A DNA stretch of 64,000 nt from Mansonella perstans (GCA_037074765.1 JBAMDO010000036.1:372001-436000); one strand, 5' to 3'. Shown: positions 25,135 through 38,028, counted from the first letter of the stretch. The notes: generated by a model not told the origin, from the letters alone. Numbers and translations are program-made.

Positions 25135-26773
25135 ATGATGTTATTTCGTTGTTTTAATCCGAAAACAAAACCAGAAAATTCTTCTGATGTCCAAGTGACT
25201 ATTTTCAAAGAGCAAAAATTTGAATTTACTGATGATCCACGAATACCGTTAACTCGAAAGCAGAAATATCTGTTGATAAAAAATTGGAAAGGTATCGATC
25301 GGGAAGTTAGTGATGCTGGTACTGAAATGCTCTTAAGGTAAGCCTAACTTGTTCTTCATCTTCTTTATGCTCAATTTCTTTCCTATTCTCATATATCGAG
25401 AATATACCCGGCTTATTTGTTCCTACCATATCCGTAAATGTTTTTTCAGCATTACTAAATAGCACATAGTTGCAAATTTTTCCTTTAGATATTAATAAAA
25501 ATCGACAAAAATATGTATACTTAAGCTGAGCCGCAACATTCCGTAATTTTTCAATTTTATTGATATAGCCTTAACTTACCCTTATGATTATTATTCACTG
25601 ATAACATTATTCTTCATCGATAACAATGTAATCTAAAAGCACTTTTCATCAGCACAAATCACTCCCAAGCATACTGACCAAATTGTTATCCTTGAACTGT
25701 CCGTAAGACTATATTAAATGATTCCGTAAAAAAGAAATATAATATAAGCATCAAATATTTTCATACACAAATTTCAGGATGTTTTCATTACATCCGGAAT
25801 ATATTAAAATATTCCCATTTCGTGACATTGCTACTTCAAGCGACGAAAAAAAGCGAATGGATGATTGTCTAAAGAAACATGCTGAGGGTGTCATGAAATA
25901 CATTAGTCAAATCATTGCGTTAGTTATATCATTATCAAATCGATGATTGTATCAACAAATCCTGTAATTTCTGTAATGCATGATAAACATACAGCAAATC
26001 CATCATGAATATCTACTAATGATAATTTATCATAAATTGAAAATTTCAGAATGATTTTTTAGAATTTTGAAAATTATCCCTTGGTCATCCCAATTAATGT
26101 AATTTAATTGGTTTTATCAATGATAGTAATTTTAGTAACATTGGTAATGTTGATACATTTTTTGAATTAATCAATGAAAATGGTCGTAGGCATGCGCAGA
26201 AGAAATATTTTCAACCAAGATTTTTTCAGGTAATTTCATTCATTTTATTCAATCATATCAATAATGCTGCAGAGATAAAATATTGTCATTTGCTTTCTAA
26301 GCTTGGCTAAATGTGATTTTGATTGAATATGACAATACTATGTATATTCATTTTTAATGCTATTATTTGCTGCGGTAGATGTGACATTATCAGTGATTAA
26401 GATTATTTAATGTTTGGACTAATAATTACGAATCATTTAAATATTTGAGCGTAATAATTATGAATCATTCGATATTTGGGCGTAATAATTACGAATCATT
26501 TAGATATTTGGGCGTAATATGTTTCAATGCCCATAATCTATCCTTTTCATTTGTTTACCAATTAGCAATCACTTAATTTTTATTATAAATTACCTAGTCA
26601 TGCGATTTATGCCTGTTAAGGACATCAAAGAACCATTCCTATATTCGGTGAAATTAATACTGGGTGAACGTTATACGGAGAATATGGATGCAATTTATAA
26701 GACAGTAATCACAATATTGGTAACAGAAATGGAAAAAAGTTGTGAAAATGAATTGACAAGGATGAAACTATGA
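25135..26773 (+). CDS. Nematode globin, 196 aa
   Basis: A heme-binding globin of the large nematode globin family; ligand and role cannot be told from sequence. Exons: 25135-25337, 25778-25918, 26136-26229, 26621-26773, all GT-AG and in frame. Residues 1-45 form an N-terminal extension. The globin fold begins near PLTRKQKYLLIKNWKGI (helix A, W54). The CD corner holds F80/F82 (KIFPFRD), the likely distal His E7 is H102 (LKKHAEGVM), and the proximal His F8 is H134 (NGRRHAQKKY). The 32-residue spacing is as in neuroglobin-like globins. Helices G and H follow (DIKEPFLYSVKLILGERY and beyond). The last intron uses a weaker acceptor (CCTGTTAAG). ATG codons at 25135 and 25138 are adjacent; the first is used. 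An alternative last exon may lie at 27078-27236. Confidence 0.9.
26420..26514. repeat. Three tandem copies of a 31-32 bp unit in the last globin intron
   Basis: Units at 26420-26451, 26452-26482 and 26483-26514 share the form taataattacgaatcattta followed by gatatttgggcg, with a few substitutions. The array is within the intron between globin exons 3 and 4 and appears to be local duplication only. Confidence 0.8.
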
Positions 26774-27077
26774 AACATTAATTAATTACGCAATAAATTT
26801 TGTATATTAATTACAACTGACTAGTCAGTAAAATAGCATTGCTATTATTGTTTGCATCCTTTATTCTGTTAACTCTATGTTAAAAGAAGCAAATAAGCCT
26901 AACCTATGCTTATATTAATAAAATTAGTTGCTGTACATTTCAAATCTTTTTGATTATCAAAAACTGTTAAATATTTAAAAGTTTGACTTTTTTCAAAACC
27001 TTCAAAGTTTAAATTCAAGCAGATGAACAAATTCATGCAATAATTTGTGTAATTTCCACTTCTTTTTTTCAATCTAG

Positions 27078-27236
27078 GACCTTACAAGGAATGCAAACAG
27101 CAATGTTGAAATGAAAGAAGAGAACAATAGTTGTAAAGAAGTAAATGCACATAAAAATCTTTGTACAATGATCAAAATGATTCAACGATATTTTTGTAAC
27201 CACAAACATTCTGTTCATTTCACACAATTATTGTGA
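27078..27236 (+). CDS. Candidate alternative 3' exon of the globin gene
   Basis: A good acceptor (TTTTTTTCAATCTAG) is followed by 52 open codons and TGA in phase 0. The frame begins DLTRNANSN and is Asn/Lys/Cys rich. Joined to a phase-0 donor inside globin exon 4 (TTG|GTAACA, donor at 26720) it would replace the last residues of helix H. There is no homology support, only phase and splice-site compatibility, so it could be chance. Confidence 0.2.
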   Translation, partial: DLTRNANSNVEMKEENNSCKEVNAHKNLCTMIKMIQRYFCNHKHSVHFTQLL

Positions 27237-27513
27237 AGCTTTTCTTTCATCAATAAAATTTCATCAATAAAAATGATGAAATTTTCGAATTTCATATTCT
27301 GATCATTTAACGGCAATGATTGAAATGTTAGCTCATTGAGTGTTTACATAGTAAATATTTTTACTTATCAATTTTAGCAAAGATAATTTTTTGCTATTTA
27401 AAATTAAATATTTTACAATGAGCGATTCTGTGATGCAATTCTGTGATGACCATCTATAGCATAGTATTTTTTGCAGCTTATCAATTAATTCAATATTTTG
27501 CTTTCCAGGTGAC

Positions 27514-27618
27514 ATGGAGGAAAAGACTTTTTCGATAGAAAGTATATTGAATAAAATAGCTGCTATGATCTTCTGCCCACTTCATTTGTGCGGTCAATTA
27601 TTCAAACAGTTAATCTAA
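27514..27618 (+). CDS. Small open frame with eh1-like motif behind a strong acceptor
   Basis: The acceptor TTTTGCTTTCCAG ends at 27509 and an ATG follows 4 bases later, an arrangement typical of trans-spliced nematode genes. The frame is 34 aa and begins MEEKTFSIESILNK. FSIESIL fits the Groucho-binding eh1 motif (FxIxxIL) found near the start of many homeodomain and forkhead proteins. A second frame, shifted relative to it, stays open to a GTAAGT donor at 27715. I found no downstream homeobox, so this may be a first exon, a remnant or coincidence. Confidence 0.15.
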   Translation: MEEKTFSIESILNKIAAMIFCPLHLCGQLFKQLI

Positions 27619-30600
27619 AAAACTTTCAAAAAGAAATAAATCAAACACTAAACTTAAATAATGATAGCTATTTTTACCTCTCCTCTTGGAGAGATGATCA
27701 ATCAGAGTTAAATAGTAAGTGTCACAAAACAAATTGAAATAGCAAATAGCATTCTTACAGAATACAATTTCATTGAACATTTTTTCTTTGGTAACGTAAT
27801 TTGGTAACGAATTTGACTGTGGAAGTTCTAAATTTGACTTAAATTAATACATTTTTTATAGAAAGATGACTGGATAGGTTAGTTTTTAAATAATTAATTC
27901 ATTGTCGTTGTTGTGATGTATCAAATAATACGTGTCAATTTAGTGTAAGCATTGTATAATGAAAACAAAAACTAACCAAGAGAATTCAACTAAGATTTAG
28001 AAATTTGCTTTTAACGCTGTTTCATACGCACTACTGACACATTAGAACAGCAATAAATTGTCATAGCAACTGTCATCTTTCCGCAAAACTGCAACTTCTT
28101 TCATGCTATGTACGCAATATTTCATTCTTACACTAATAATTACACGAATTCAATTCACGTTTTAAAAATAAAATTCAATCTCCTGGAATTTCATTCATTA
28201 ATTGAACTGTTAATTAAGTGACTTAAGTAATCGATAGTGGCATAATTTCATTGCAATCAACATTCATGCTATTATTTTTCATTTCTCATTTTTTATTTTA
28301 AATCACTTATATACATTTGGAATCCATTTCACAGTGCCATGTATCTTTAATTGAAATTTGCCCAATATTTTAAAATAGCCTTTTTAGCTTTCTTTTTTGT
28401 TTATGTCAGAACATTTACAAATTGCCAATCTTAGAGAAATAATATTAAATTGATTTTAACACATTTTTATAAATTCATGAATGAGATATGACGATTGCGC
28501 TGTGACATATGAAAACAAACAAGAATTCGATATTTTTCTGCAACAAAATTTATTGAAATAATTCATGTTTATATATGAATGCATGCAAATTAGTTATCAT
28601 TAACTGTTCGACCACGACTAATTATTATTCCACTATATATCATTTATTGCTCGACTACGACTAACTATTATTCTATTAATTATTATTCATTGTTGAATGA
28701 TCGACCGTAAAATAATTTCGATTTTTTTTCGAAAAATAAAATAAATATATTTTTAGACAGAATATTTGCTCAGACATGCATAAAAGAAATTTAAATGTAT
28801 TCGAGGTCAATTTTTGCTTGCATTTTAATATATTTTGGTAATGAACAGAAAATAAAATAGCAAAAAAAAAACATTTAGAAATATTTGCTTTTCAAATGCA
28901 TTATAAAGCAATTGATTAATTAATGCTTTTTTTTCACAAATTTAAATGAACTATGACATTTGTAACAAATGATTATAACTTAATGTACAACAGCACTCAA
29001 AGTATTACTCTTAAGTCCTTCTTCCTTTTCATTTTCTATTTCATTTTTCTTTTTAAATTTTTTTTTGAAGCAGTGACAAGAGATGAATAACAAATTTTGC
29101 AACATTTACATCAGCGATTTTCGACGCTACTTACATTTTATACTAAGGCATTTCTACCACGTTTAATTTTTAATCTTTTAATTTTTAATATAGCAATTTT
29201 TTAATACAATTAAACTTTTAATATATTTTAATTTTTATTATAGAAAAGTGTAGAACTCAAACATTGCATATTTTTTAACATTGCTTTTTTTTCAGCAGAA
29301 TTAATTAAAATGGACCATTTTAATTAAAATATGAAATTTAGTACTACCATTTCAATGATTGATCCTGTTTACACTTTTAGCAGTATACTTTTCAACAATT
29401 TCAACTTTTGACTTTTCGTCCTGTTGTGAATGCCATGGCATTACCATTTTATTAATATCGACTAATTCAACTATCGATGAAACTTATTTTTCATTTTTGA
29501 TCTTCTCTAAATGAATGAATTTATTTAATACTATGTTTTAAATAATTTGCAAGAAATCATTTTTCATGTGGTAAAAGTTTTCAACTTTATTCAGTGTAAG
29601 AATTTTTTCAGCATCAACAGACATTGTAAAAATTTTTGATATCAGTAGCAAAGCTAGCATGTCACATTCAGTAAAAAAAAATTTGATTAGCCATGGAGTA
29701 ATCAAGTATGCCAATAAACATAAAATTTCTAATCCTAAATTTATTTCCAAAACTCAAATATATTAAAATTAAACTGAACTTATTCATGCACAGCAACAAA
29801 GAATCACATCAGAAGTGAAGTTTCCGAAAAGCAAGGATTCTACTTACAATAGTAATATTTATTCAAAAAAAAATGCCAATAATCACCACATTTGTTACTG
29901 TGCACTATTTAAAGAAAAAGAACAAAAAAAACAATTGAAATTTGCGTAGTCCTTTAAAATTAGGATAAAATTTAAATTTGCAAAGGCTATTTATATTTTC
30001 CGCGATCCATTTTTCTATACAACAAAATAATTAATTTAAATTTGAAAATATTTCTGTGCAGAGTAACGTTGGAACAAGTAAGTACAGTAAAGAGTCCTCA
30101 ATTTTCTTTTCCCGTTTCTGCTTTCTTCTCCCATCCATACTAATATTTAACAAAACATATTGTTGGATTCTTTCGTTGGATAAATCGAAATAAAATTTAA
30201 TTCGTAAAGTACTACTGCAAAAATGAATTAAAAAAAAAAAAAAAAAAAAAAAAACTGAACCATTTGAAGTAATTTACTGGAATTAATTTACCTTTTCTTG
30301 CTTTCAATTTGATTTATGAATTATACTTTTCTTTTTTTTTATAAAAAACAAACTAATAAAGCTAAATAATGTGAAAGAATGGATGCAAAAAATAGCAAAT
30401 ATTGGAAATGGATATTGAAAACGAAAAAGCTCGAGATAATGTAATCTTATAGTAACTTGTAACATGATATAAATAATGATTACAGATCATATCGATTTGA
30501 TGATAGAGTGGTATGAAGTCTAAAAAGTAGTTCAAATTAAAAAATGCGAATGAAAAAAAAAATTATTATGATTAAAAATTTAATAACGGTAATAGCAAAA

Positions 30601-30677
30601 TACTAATGGTAATAATAAAATACTGGTGGTAATAATAATAATAACAATAATGATAATAACAATATAGTTATAATAAC

Positions 30678-30744
<67 letters not shown>

Positions 30745-30780
30745 GTAACAATAATAATAATATCATAATAATAATAGCAA
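30601..30780. repeat. (AAT)n microsatellite
   Basis: An imperfect to perfect AAT trinucleotide array, with the uninterrupted core at about 30679-30743. It gives a spurious poly-isoleucine frame on the minus strand. Confidence 0.95.
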
Positions 30781-31037
30781 GGATGATAAGCATGATAAAT
30801 GAAGACCATAGCAACAGCAGTAATAAATCAAAACTTTTGCACTTTTTGTTCGAGTGGTAATTCTATTAGATTTTTTTTATTTCACTAAATGCAAATTATG
30901 GAGTAAATAAAAGTTATTTGCTTTAACGTTTCCAAGTAGTTATTTAAAATAATTTCCGCTTTTTTTTTTAATTTGCTTTTCAATTTTATTTAAATGACAT
31001 TTATCATGTCGTTTTAATTCCGCGCAATAAATACTTC

Positions 31038-31054
31038 ATATATATATATATATA
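31038..31054. repeat. (TA)n microsatellite
   Basis: An uninterrupted run of alternating A and T of about 17 bases in intergenic DNA. Confidence 0.9.
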
Positions 31055-33479
31055 TTAAATTGTTTAGTTTGATTTTTTTTTTTCAAATGGTAGCAAAGAA
31101 CTAAAAATAAAATTGATCGATAAACTATTGATAATTGATAAGCAAAGCGAATAATGTTATTCTGTTGCATTATGAAAATAATTTCTTTTTTCTTTCTTTC
31201 TCCCTCTCTCTCTTTCTTTCCTTCATCCTTTAATTTTAAATAATCAAATAATATGCTATTTTATTCAATAAAATTCATCCAGATGATTATGTACATAATG
31301 AAATGCATATATTTTCATCGGAATAGAATTCCGATCAATATATCCAATCATATGACAAATCAAATGCCAAATTGGCCAATGATAAATTTAATGATTCAGA
31401 ATACCTCTAACTAAGAAGCAAAAATTTGTTTTAATCAAAAGTTGTAAAGTATTGAAGAAAGTAATGAAAATATTGAAACTGCTACCACTGAAATATTTCT
31501 GAACTAATTTCTTTTTACAATTATGCAATTTCATTCTAGCATTAATTAATGCATATCAATAATTACTTTTATCATTTAATTGGAAATTACATCAATTTCA
31601 GTTTTATCAGCGGTATGTTAAAATTAATGATCAGAACTAGTTTATTTCAACAGAGGATCCGAATTAGTTTATTTTAATTTAGGATCTGAATTAGATTTAT
31701 CTGATATGGAAGCATTTCCTATTAAGTAATCTTTTTCTCTTTTTTTTTCGATTAAATAATTGTTGTACTTTTTAAAACTCTTTTTTTCAAATCAGAATGT
31801 CAATAGAAAATCCGGAATATTAAGAATTTTTTAATTTCCGAAATATTGTCAACAGAACGAAAGAAAATTAAACAAACGATGCGCGCTAACTGCGCATGGC
31901 GCTGCTATCATGAAATACAATGAAAAAGCAATAAGCTGATTCTTTTCAGTTAATTTTTCATAAATTTCATCAAATAGATAATAAACATATCAGTGAAAGT
32001 GATGTCAGATGGATTATGTATTTAATGCTTAGTTACATATTTAATGATTTAACGGATATTCCGGAAAAACGCTTATTATTAGTGCGACATTCTATAGTTT
32101 TCTCAAATTATCACTTGATTTTTTTTCCCTTTGCTGAATCGAAAAGTTGTCACCAGTATGAAAGAGCATTCCGGTTGATTCAAATATCCTGGATTGCATG
32201 GTTTCACTTTTTTTTTTTGTTAGAGATTTTATTGTTGCTCAAAAAAATTATACTGGTATCGGAAATAGGAAATGTTTCATTTTTCAAATTTAAAATTGAA
32301 AATTTTTTGATCAAATCGAAAATATTGATGAATTCTTCATGCTTATGGAAAATAGCAAGTGAATGTCCATAGAAGAGCACTCAAACCGAAAATATTCTAG
32401 GTAGGTTCTTTTTTTGTCGCTTTTTCACTTTGGTATAAGTTTTTCCTGAAATTTTCTCAGCGCTGTTCATTTATTGCTTACCAGAGTTGAAGTGTCAAAT
32501 TCAATTTTTTTTTTTTTTAAGAAAAAGAAAAACATTTTTTTTTACTTGGTAAATATGTAATAAGCTATACGAATTGATATAGATGATACTGTAAACAGGT
32601 ACAAAGTATGATAAAAACAAATTGACTTCCATAATCCGAAACGGTTACATTTATCATTTTTATTTCAAAAATGAATTTCAGGAAATGAAAAATACTTTCA
32701 ATAAAATCAATTCTGTTACAACGTTACACAGATAACATGCGTGCAATTAATACGACTATCATGCAGTTCTAGAAGGGCATGTCGAATGGAAATGATAAAA
32801 ATTCGAAATCAAAATACTGAAATGTAAGAAATATAAAATATGATTTCTTGTAAGCTAATTTTGTTAAAAGGAATAGAGTGGCAATTTTATCAATGAGGTA
32901 TTAGTATTACTAATAATATTATTTTCATCATCGTTATTATTGCTTATAAAATCATTATCATGATTATTATCGTATTAAAATCTTCACATGTATTTTTGTA
33001 ACTGTAGAATTTACTGATAGTAACAATAATGGACAATGTTTTCTTCCCCACACATTATTCGTTCATAAAGTAAAGTTTTAATGAACTTTAAAATGTTCTT
33101 TTGATGAATAAGCCTGAACGAAGTGCTAATCCTCTAAAAAAAAAAATTTGAACATTAAAAGGTACCCTACGTACCTTATTGTACCTTACCTTATCCACCC
33201 AGAAATTCGTATCGTTGTTTGTTGCTAATTTTTCTATAAATATCTTAGAAGAAAAAAAGCAACCCAATAAATTTTTATGAATAATGATAAGTTCAAAAGT
33301 ATTTGGTTGTTGTGAAGTAAAAAATGGAAATTTTGGATCTTAGGAATGAAATCAATTAATTCGAGTTTCAAATTGTAACTATTTCTTTAATTGTAATTCG
33401 TGTAAAAAATGAAAGAGCTGAAAAAAGGTACTGCCTTTTTTACCGGAACATTGTAAATCGGATGTCGGTGTGAATCATT

Positions 33480-33514
33480 GCATTCTTGAAACGAACCGAA
33501 TTTTCGAGGAATGC
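33480..33514. other. Short imperfect hairpin in a GC-richer patch
   Basis: gcattcttgaaa (33480-33491) pairs with tttcgaggaatgc (33502-33514), with one bulged base and a G-U pair, leaving a loop of about 10 bases. It sits 160 bases left of the larger hairpin at 33674-33740. Both lie in a stretch less AT-rich than its surroundings. Confidence 0.35.
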
Positions 33515-33673
33515 GACTAAACTGAGAAAATTGTGTGCAGCAAATATTCAACTTTAAGATAAATTAAATTAAATGAAAAATCTTGATATGACTGGTATAT
33601 TTTTGTAACAAATACATCAGATTACTTTTTTGCATGATTGAAATATAAGGGTAAAAAAGGTACGCGACTACCC

Positions 33674-33740
33674 GCGGGCAATATCGTCAGGTAGGTCTGG
33701 TCCCAAATTTAGCCAGACAAAACCTGCTGATATTGGCCTT
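33674..33740. ncRNA. Candidate structured RNA or pre-miRNA-like hairpin
   Basis: The 5' arm (33674-33700, containing CAATATC, CAGGT and GTCTGG) pairs with the 3' arm (33713-33740, containing CCAGAC, ACCTG and GATATTG). The loop is about 12 bases, TCCCAAATTTAG. The stem is about 20-25 pairs long with a few mismatches and one asymmetric bulge, the geometry of a microRNA precursor. The patch is markedly GC-richer than the surrounding AT-rich spacer and lacks a coding frame. I do not recognise a known miRNA seed on either arm or strand. The strand cannot be decided from sequence. Confidence 0.35.
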
Positions 33741-35148
33741 GGACAATCAATTCTGAAAAGGAAAAAAACTTGTAAAACATAAAATGATATTTACGCAATT
33801 ATCAATGGTACCTTGAATTACGAGGAAAAGTTGATCTTTATTGATTAAAAAAAAAGTTTTACTCGAAAGGATCATTGCCGATCATTGATTACAACTAACC
33901 TTCTGCTCTTAAGTGAATTGAAATGCTTTTCACACTATGGCTCCATTTAGGGCGATAAAACATTTTTTTACTTTTTGTTTTTTTTTTCTCTCATTTATGA
34001 AACTAAAATTCCGATGGAAATTTCATACCTGCAGAAAATAATGAGTGTTTAAATCAATGGAGCAATTTAATCCATTCCTTTTTTCGGGAATATTACATTT
34101 GACAAGCCATGTAGAAAACTGCCAATCTGATCCGTAACAACATCTATCTTGTGAAAATTAGTTCATTTTTTAAGTAAATGCTTCTTCATTTCTTTAAACA
34201 AGTACAATTATCATTTATAAATGAAACTGTACTATGTTATATGAATCATTAGCATCTGAAAAATTGTTATCCAGAAATAGAATCTCAATATTTGTTTTAT
34301 CTCCACTTCGATTTTCCTTCATTTCCATGAGTAATGTTCTTAGTAAAAAATTTTGTAATTAGTAACTAATATATAGTCTTTGAGATATTCAGTGAATGTG
34401 GAAATTAAAGCATATAATAAAACTTAAGACATCACTTAATGTCTTCAATGTAAGTATGCTTTCAATTTTAAATCACTGTTGATGAACCCATAATATTAGG
34501 ATTAATTTTAACAGAATTTATTCAGCAAATATCTTGTGGCAAATTGTTAAATCCATCACACATACAGCAAATAACTAACTTTATATTTAAACTACTGCTA
34601 ACTTTAGTAATGTTTCTAATTAAAATTACTGATCTTATTGTTTACTTTACAAGCATCAACAATTAAATTTTTTCACTTAATAGAATTATCAAAGCTAATT
34701 AAATCGTACAGTATAATTAGCTGGTAAAACTTTAGCAATGAGACGAATTTGTTAAAAAAATTTTATGATAAAAGCATCATGAAAAATGCCCACTTCGTTT
34801 GATCATCAAGAACTGTACCATATGAAAATGATGAAGCTTGTGTTATTGGTTTCATACCTTATCTCTATTTCGTTGTGGTTTTTTTTTTGTTTTTTTTTGT
34901 TTTATTTTTTTTTGATTGTCCTTTCTCTTTTTTTCTCTCTCCCTCTCTCTCTCTCTAATATTTTTAAAATATCAGTGAAATGAATCATGGAAGTTTTTTT
35001 TCCCATTTCAAGAGAAAAAAAAAATGAGGGCAAAATATGTACAGTTGCTTTAAGCTTCATGCCTATATCAAATGGTTTAATCTTATAACTAAGCAAAATT
35101 ATCTTGATATTCCTCGATTCATTTTCATTTCTTTCCCTTCCCCACATA

Positions 35149-35170
35149 CATGTATGTATGTATGTATGTA
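35149..35170. repeat. (ATGT)n microsatellite
   Basis: A run of tetranucleotide repeats (catgtatgtatgtatgtatg and onward) of about 22 bases, near the 3' side of HDAC11. Confidence 0.9.
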
Positions 35171-35564
35171 ACCCAGTTTAATTTTACAACAATTTTAAAC
35201 ATGTGAATGAGTGCTAACAACAAGAAAAATATCATTCTTTTTTTTTTTTTTTTTATTCAAAAAATATAGTACATTAATGAGCTAAAGTATATATTACTTA
35301 GCAGATTTTGATTTTGTAGCATAATTACAGTATTTATACCATCTTTTCAATATTACATTGCATTTTAAATATCTTAGCTTAAGATTTTTTTATATTTCTC
35401 TTTTCCTTTTTAGTTTAGAATTACTAAAAAGTACAAAACATGAACAAATGTTTAATAAATATCATCGTTTTTCGGAAATATTAAAAAACTAGCAATCATA
35501 TAGTTTATACAATACTTTCAAAAAGTGAATTGAATTCTCTCTTTCTATACTAAATTTCTATCTA

Positions 35565-38028
35565 TTATAGTTCCATTCTTAATAAATTCTTATCATATAA
35601 ATTCAGAATCGACTTGGCTATGACTTTATGCGTATTCGGCATATATCCACCACTAAGCAGCATTACAACTGGAATATGCCTACCGCGAGCCATTTTGAAA
35701 ACAATTTCATCACGCTTTCGAATTCCCTAAAATTACTGTAACAAGAAATAATCAGATTCCAACAAAACCGCTGATTTAATGACATCTTGAAAATCAAAAA
35801 AAAAAAAAAAAAGACAACGCCGTTAACTGGACGCGTAACACTGCTTTAAATTTTCAAACTGCTTTGCACTGCCACAAGGAAATTTTATATACTCGAGAAA
35901 AACACGACCTTCGAGGATATCGACAATAATCCAAGGGGATCACCTTGAAGACAATCAGTCCCCGCATTATATATGATTATATCAGGGTGAAATCCATTTA
36001 GGACATCTTCAAGATTATTCGAAAGCAAATTGAGATATTCTGTGTCTTGTGTACCAACATGAAGATGAACTGATCTTCTTATAGCACCTAAAGAACGGCC
36101 ATAAATTTGTATTCAGCAGGAAATCTGATATGATTTTGAAAATCTGTGAAAAAAATTAAAAATTATTGTCCAATATTTTTTGAATTAAAGAGTACAATCA
36201 GTAAAAATTGGTCTTCAGTTTTAATATAATATATATTGCCCCAGAAAGACTTCTCCTTTTCCTACGTCAATTCCTAATTAGAAATTTGTTCTCATATTTT
36301 AAAACTATATCTTTGATTTCATGGGAATTTTAATTTCAAATTCATAGACAGAACAAAGACAGAGATTTTACATCTTGCTTTCAAATCATGCGGATAAATG
36401 CAATTATTGAACATATCTAGTATATAAACGCGATTGTCACCTTTGAAATCATTTTCATGACCATTACCCTGAAATAATTACTTTGTTATTAAAAGACTGA
36501 AAACTAAAATAGAATTTAGTTACATGAAATGAATAAAAATACGATCAATTGGAACATGATATAAGATAAAACGTAAATAGTAGCAGTAAGACATATAGTT
36601 GAAGTATACACATGAAATAACCTGATGAGCATCTAAATCAACAATCATTGCTTTTGAAATTAACTGATTGAGAAATAAGAATGTTAGTGCCAAAGTGATA
36701 TCAGCATAAATACAAAAGCCGCCACCCTTTGAACGACTTGCATGATGAAAACCACCACCAATATTTATTGCCCAACCGGATGTTAGTGCAAGCTTAGCCG
36801 CCAATATTGTACCACCTTAAAATGATAAATAAATTTTTTACAACTTCAAAAAGAGCAGAATTAATTTTTCTAATGAATATGCACCAATGTATTTAATACT
36901 ATTTGTATATATAAATGATGAAAACTTAATAAACTACATTGAAAATATAGAAACACAAGTATATTATTTATTTATATATAAGTTGCCGTCAGTATTTAGC
37001 AGATATAGATATTGTTTTCTTTGTCAAGATCTGCTATGACTCTCTGAAGTATCATATTGATATATTGTATATCACTTATGCCTATCAAACTTACCAGTAT
37101 GATATCGGAATGGCTTCAGGAGGACTCTATCAATAATACATGGAGGTAAAAATGCAACAGGTGTAACTTCTACCATTTGCGCAACGTAACATGGACAACG
37201 TAATGATGAAAGATAGGTGGATGAATGCGCAACACGTAAATCGTCCCTGCTTGCTTCTGATGGTCGTATCGTTTGCTTCTCTTCAAACATGCCTGATTCT
37301 GGAATTAAAATGAAAAAAATGATAAGATCTATTCGGTGATTCAATGCACCGAGAGAAGACATAAGTAAAAGTCTAATAGGAACTGGAAGTACATCAATCA
37401 TTAATCAATCAGTGGTTAATAATACTTGAATGTCTTTAGAATTTAAAAAAACTTAAAAATTTTCAAATTTTTATTTTCTGAATTTTATTCTAAATCTAAA
37501 AGATTAATAAAACATTATTTGATTCAAAAAACAATTAATAAAGAATAAGACTTACGCAACAATATTTCATAAACACGTCCCCATTTACGTGAATCAAATG
37601 GATGGCATCGTTCGATTCCACAGAATGATATATTATAAATTGGATGATATACAATGGGTAATTGATCTCGTTCAATTTCCTTGTATAACTTTGTTGTTTT
37701 CACAGCGGTTAATTGTCTGCTTAAAAATAATCAATCATTCTTTTAAATTTAATTTTCGAAAAAAAAAAAAAAAAAATTCACACGTTTTCATTGTCACCTA
37801 TATCACTGAACCATTCACTTAATTAATTATATAATATTTAATTAGTAATGCTAAAACTGTATATAAAATAATAATTATGCATAAAAGAAAAAGAACTAAC
37901 ACTAATCAAAGTTAAATTGATTTTAAAAATAAGATTACTGATTTGCTCTATCTTTAAACAAACCTGTTTGCCAGTGGTTTTTCGATACAACTCCGATCGT
38001 TATTATCAATAATTCTCGCTTCAGCCAT
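35565..38028 (-). CDS. Histone deacetylase 11 (class IV), 353 aa
   Basis: A zinc-dependent lysine deacylase; human HDAC11 mainly removes fatty-acyl groups. Exons: 38028-37964, 37716-37556, 37298-37095, 36815-36622, 36468-36372, 36087-35909, 35726-35565, all GT-AG with matching phases. The product (353 aa; human 347) aligns along its whole length: LPIVYHPIYNISF near the start, HPFDSRKWGRV, HTGGTI, and GWAINIGGGFHHAS with catalytic H167/H168. The zinc ligands are D205 and H207 (DLDAHQGNGHE) and D285 (YNAGTDCLQGDPLG). The transition-state Tyr is Y328 (LSGGYMP). All catalytic residues are present, so it should be active. A 39-bp minisatellite begins about 165 bases upstream of the ATG. Confidence 0.96.

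Larger units (their letters stand above)
26774..35564. other. 8.8-kb intergenic region between convergent globin and HDAC11
   Basis: The two flanking genes converge on this region. It holds an open candidate globin exon (27078-27236), a small ATG frame behind a strong acceptor (27514-27618), an (AAT)n microsatellite, (TA)n and (ATGT)n runs, and two structured GC-richer patches near 33.4-33.75 kb. A GC-rich palindromic patch (ATGCGC...GCGCAT) lies at 31879-31897. A 118-codon frame without ATG at 32016-32372 has no recognisable motif and is not called. Confidence 0.5.

Noticed and set aside
24956..25138. Open frame with repeated KAIL residues
   Set aside because: It is produced by the short tandem repeat upstream of the globin and overlaps the true start in another frame.
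30603..30809. Minus-strand poly-isoleucine frame
   Set aside because: It is the translation of the (AAT)n microsatellite.
32016..32372. 118-codon open frame on the plus strand
   Set aside because: There is no ATG at its beginning I would trust, no recognisable domain, and Phe/Leu/Ile-rich composition typical of T-rich DNA. No flanking exons were found.
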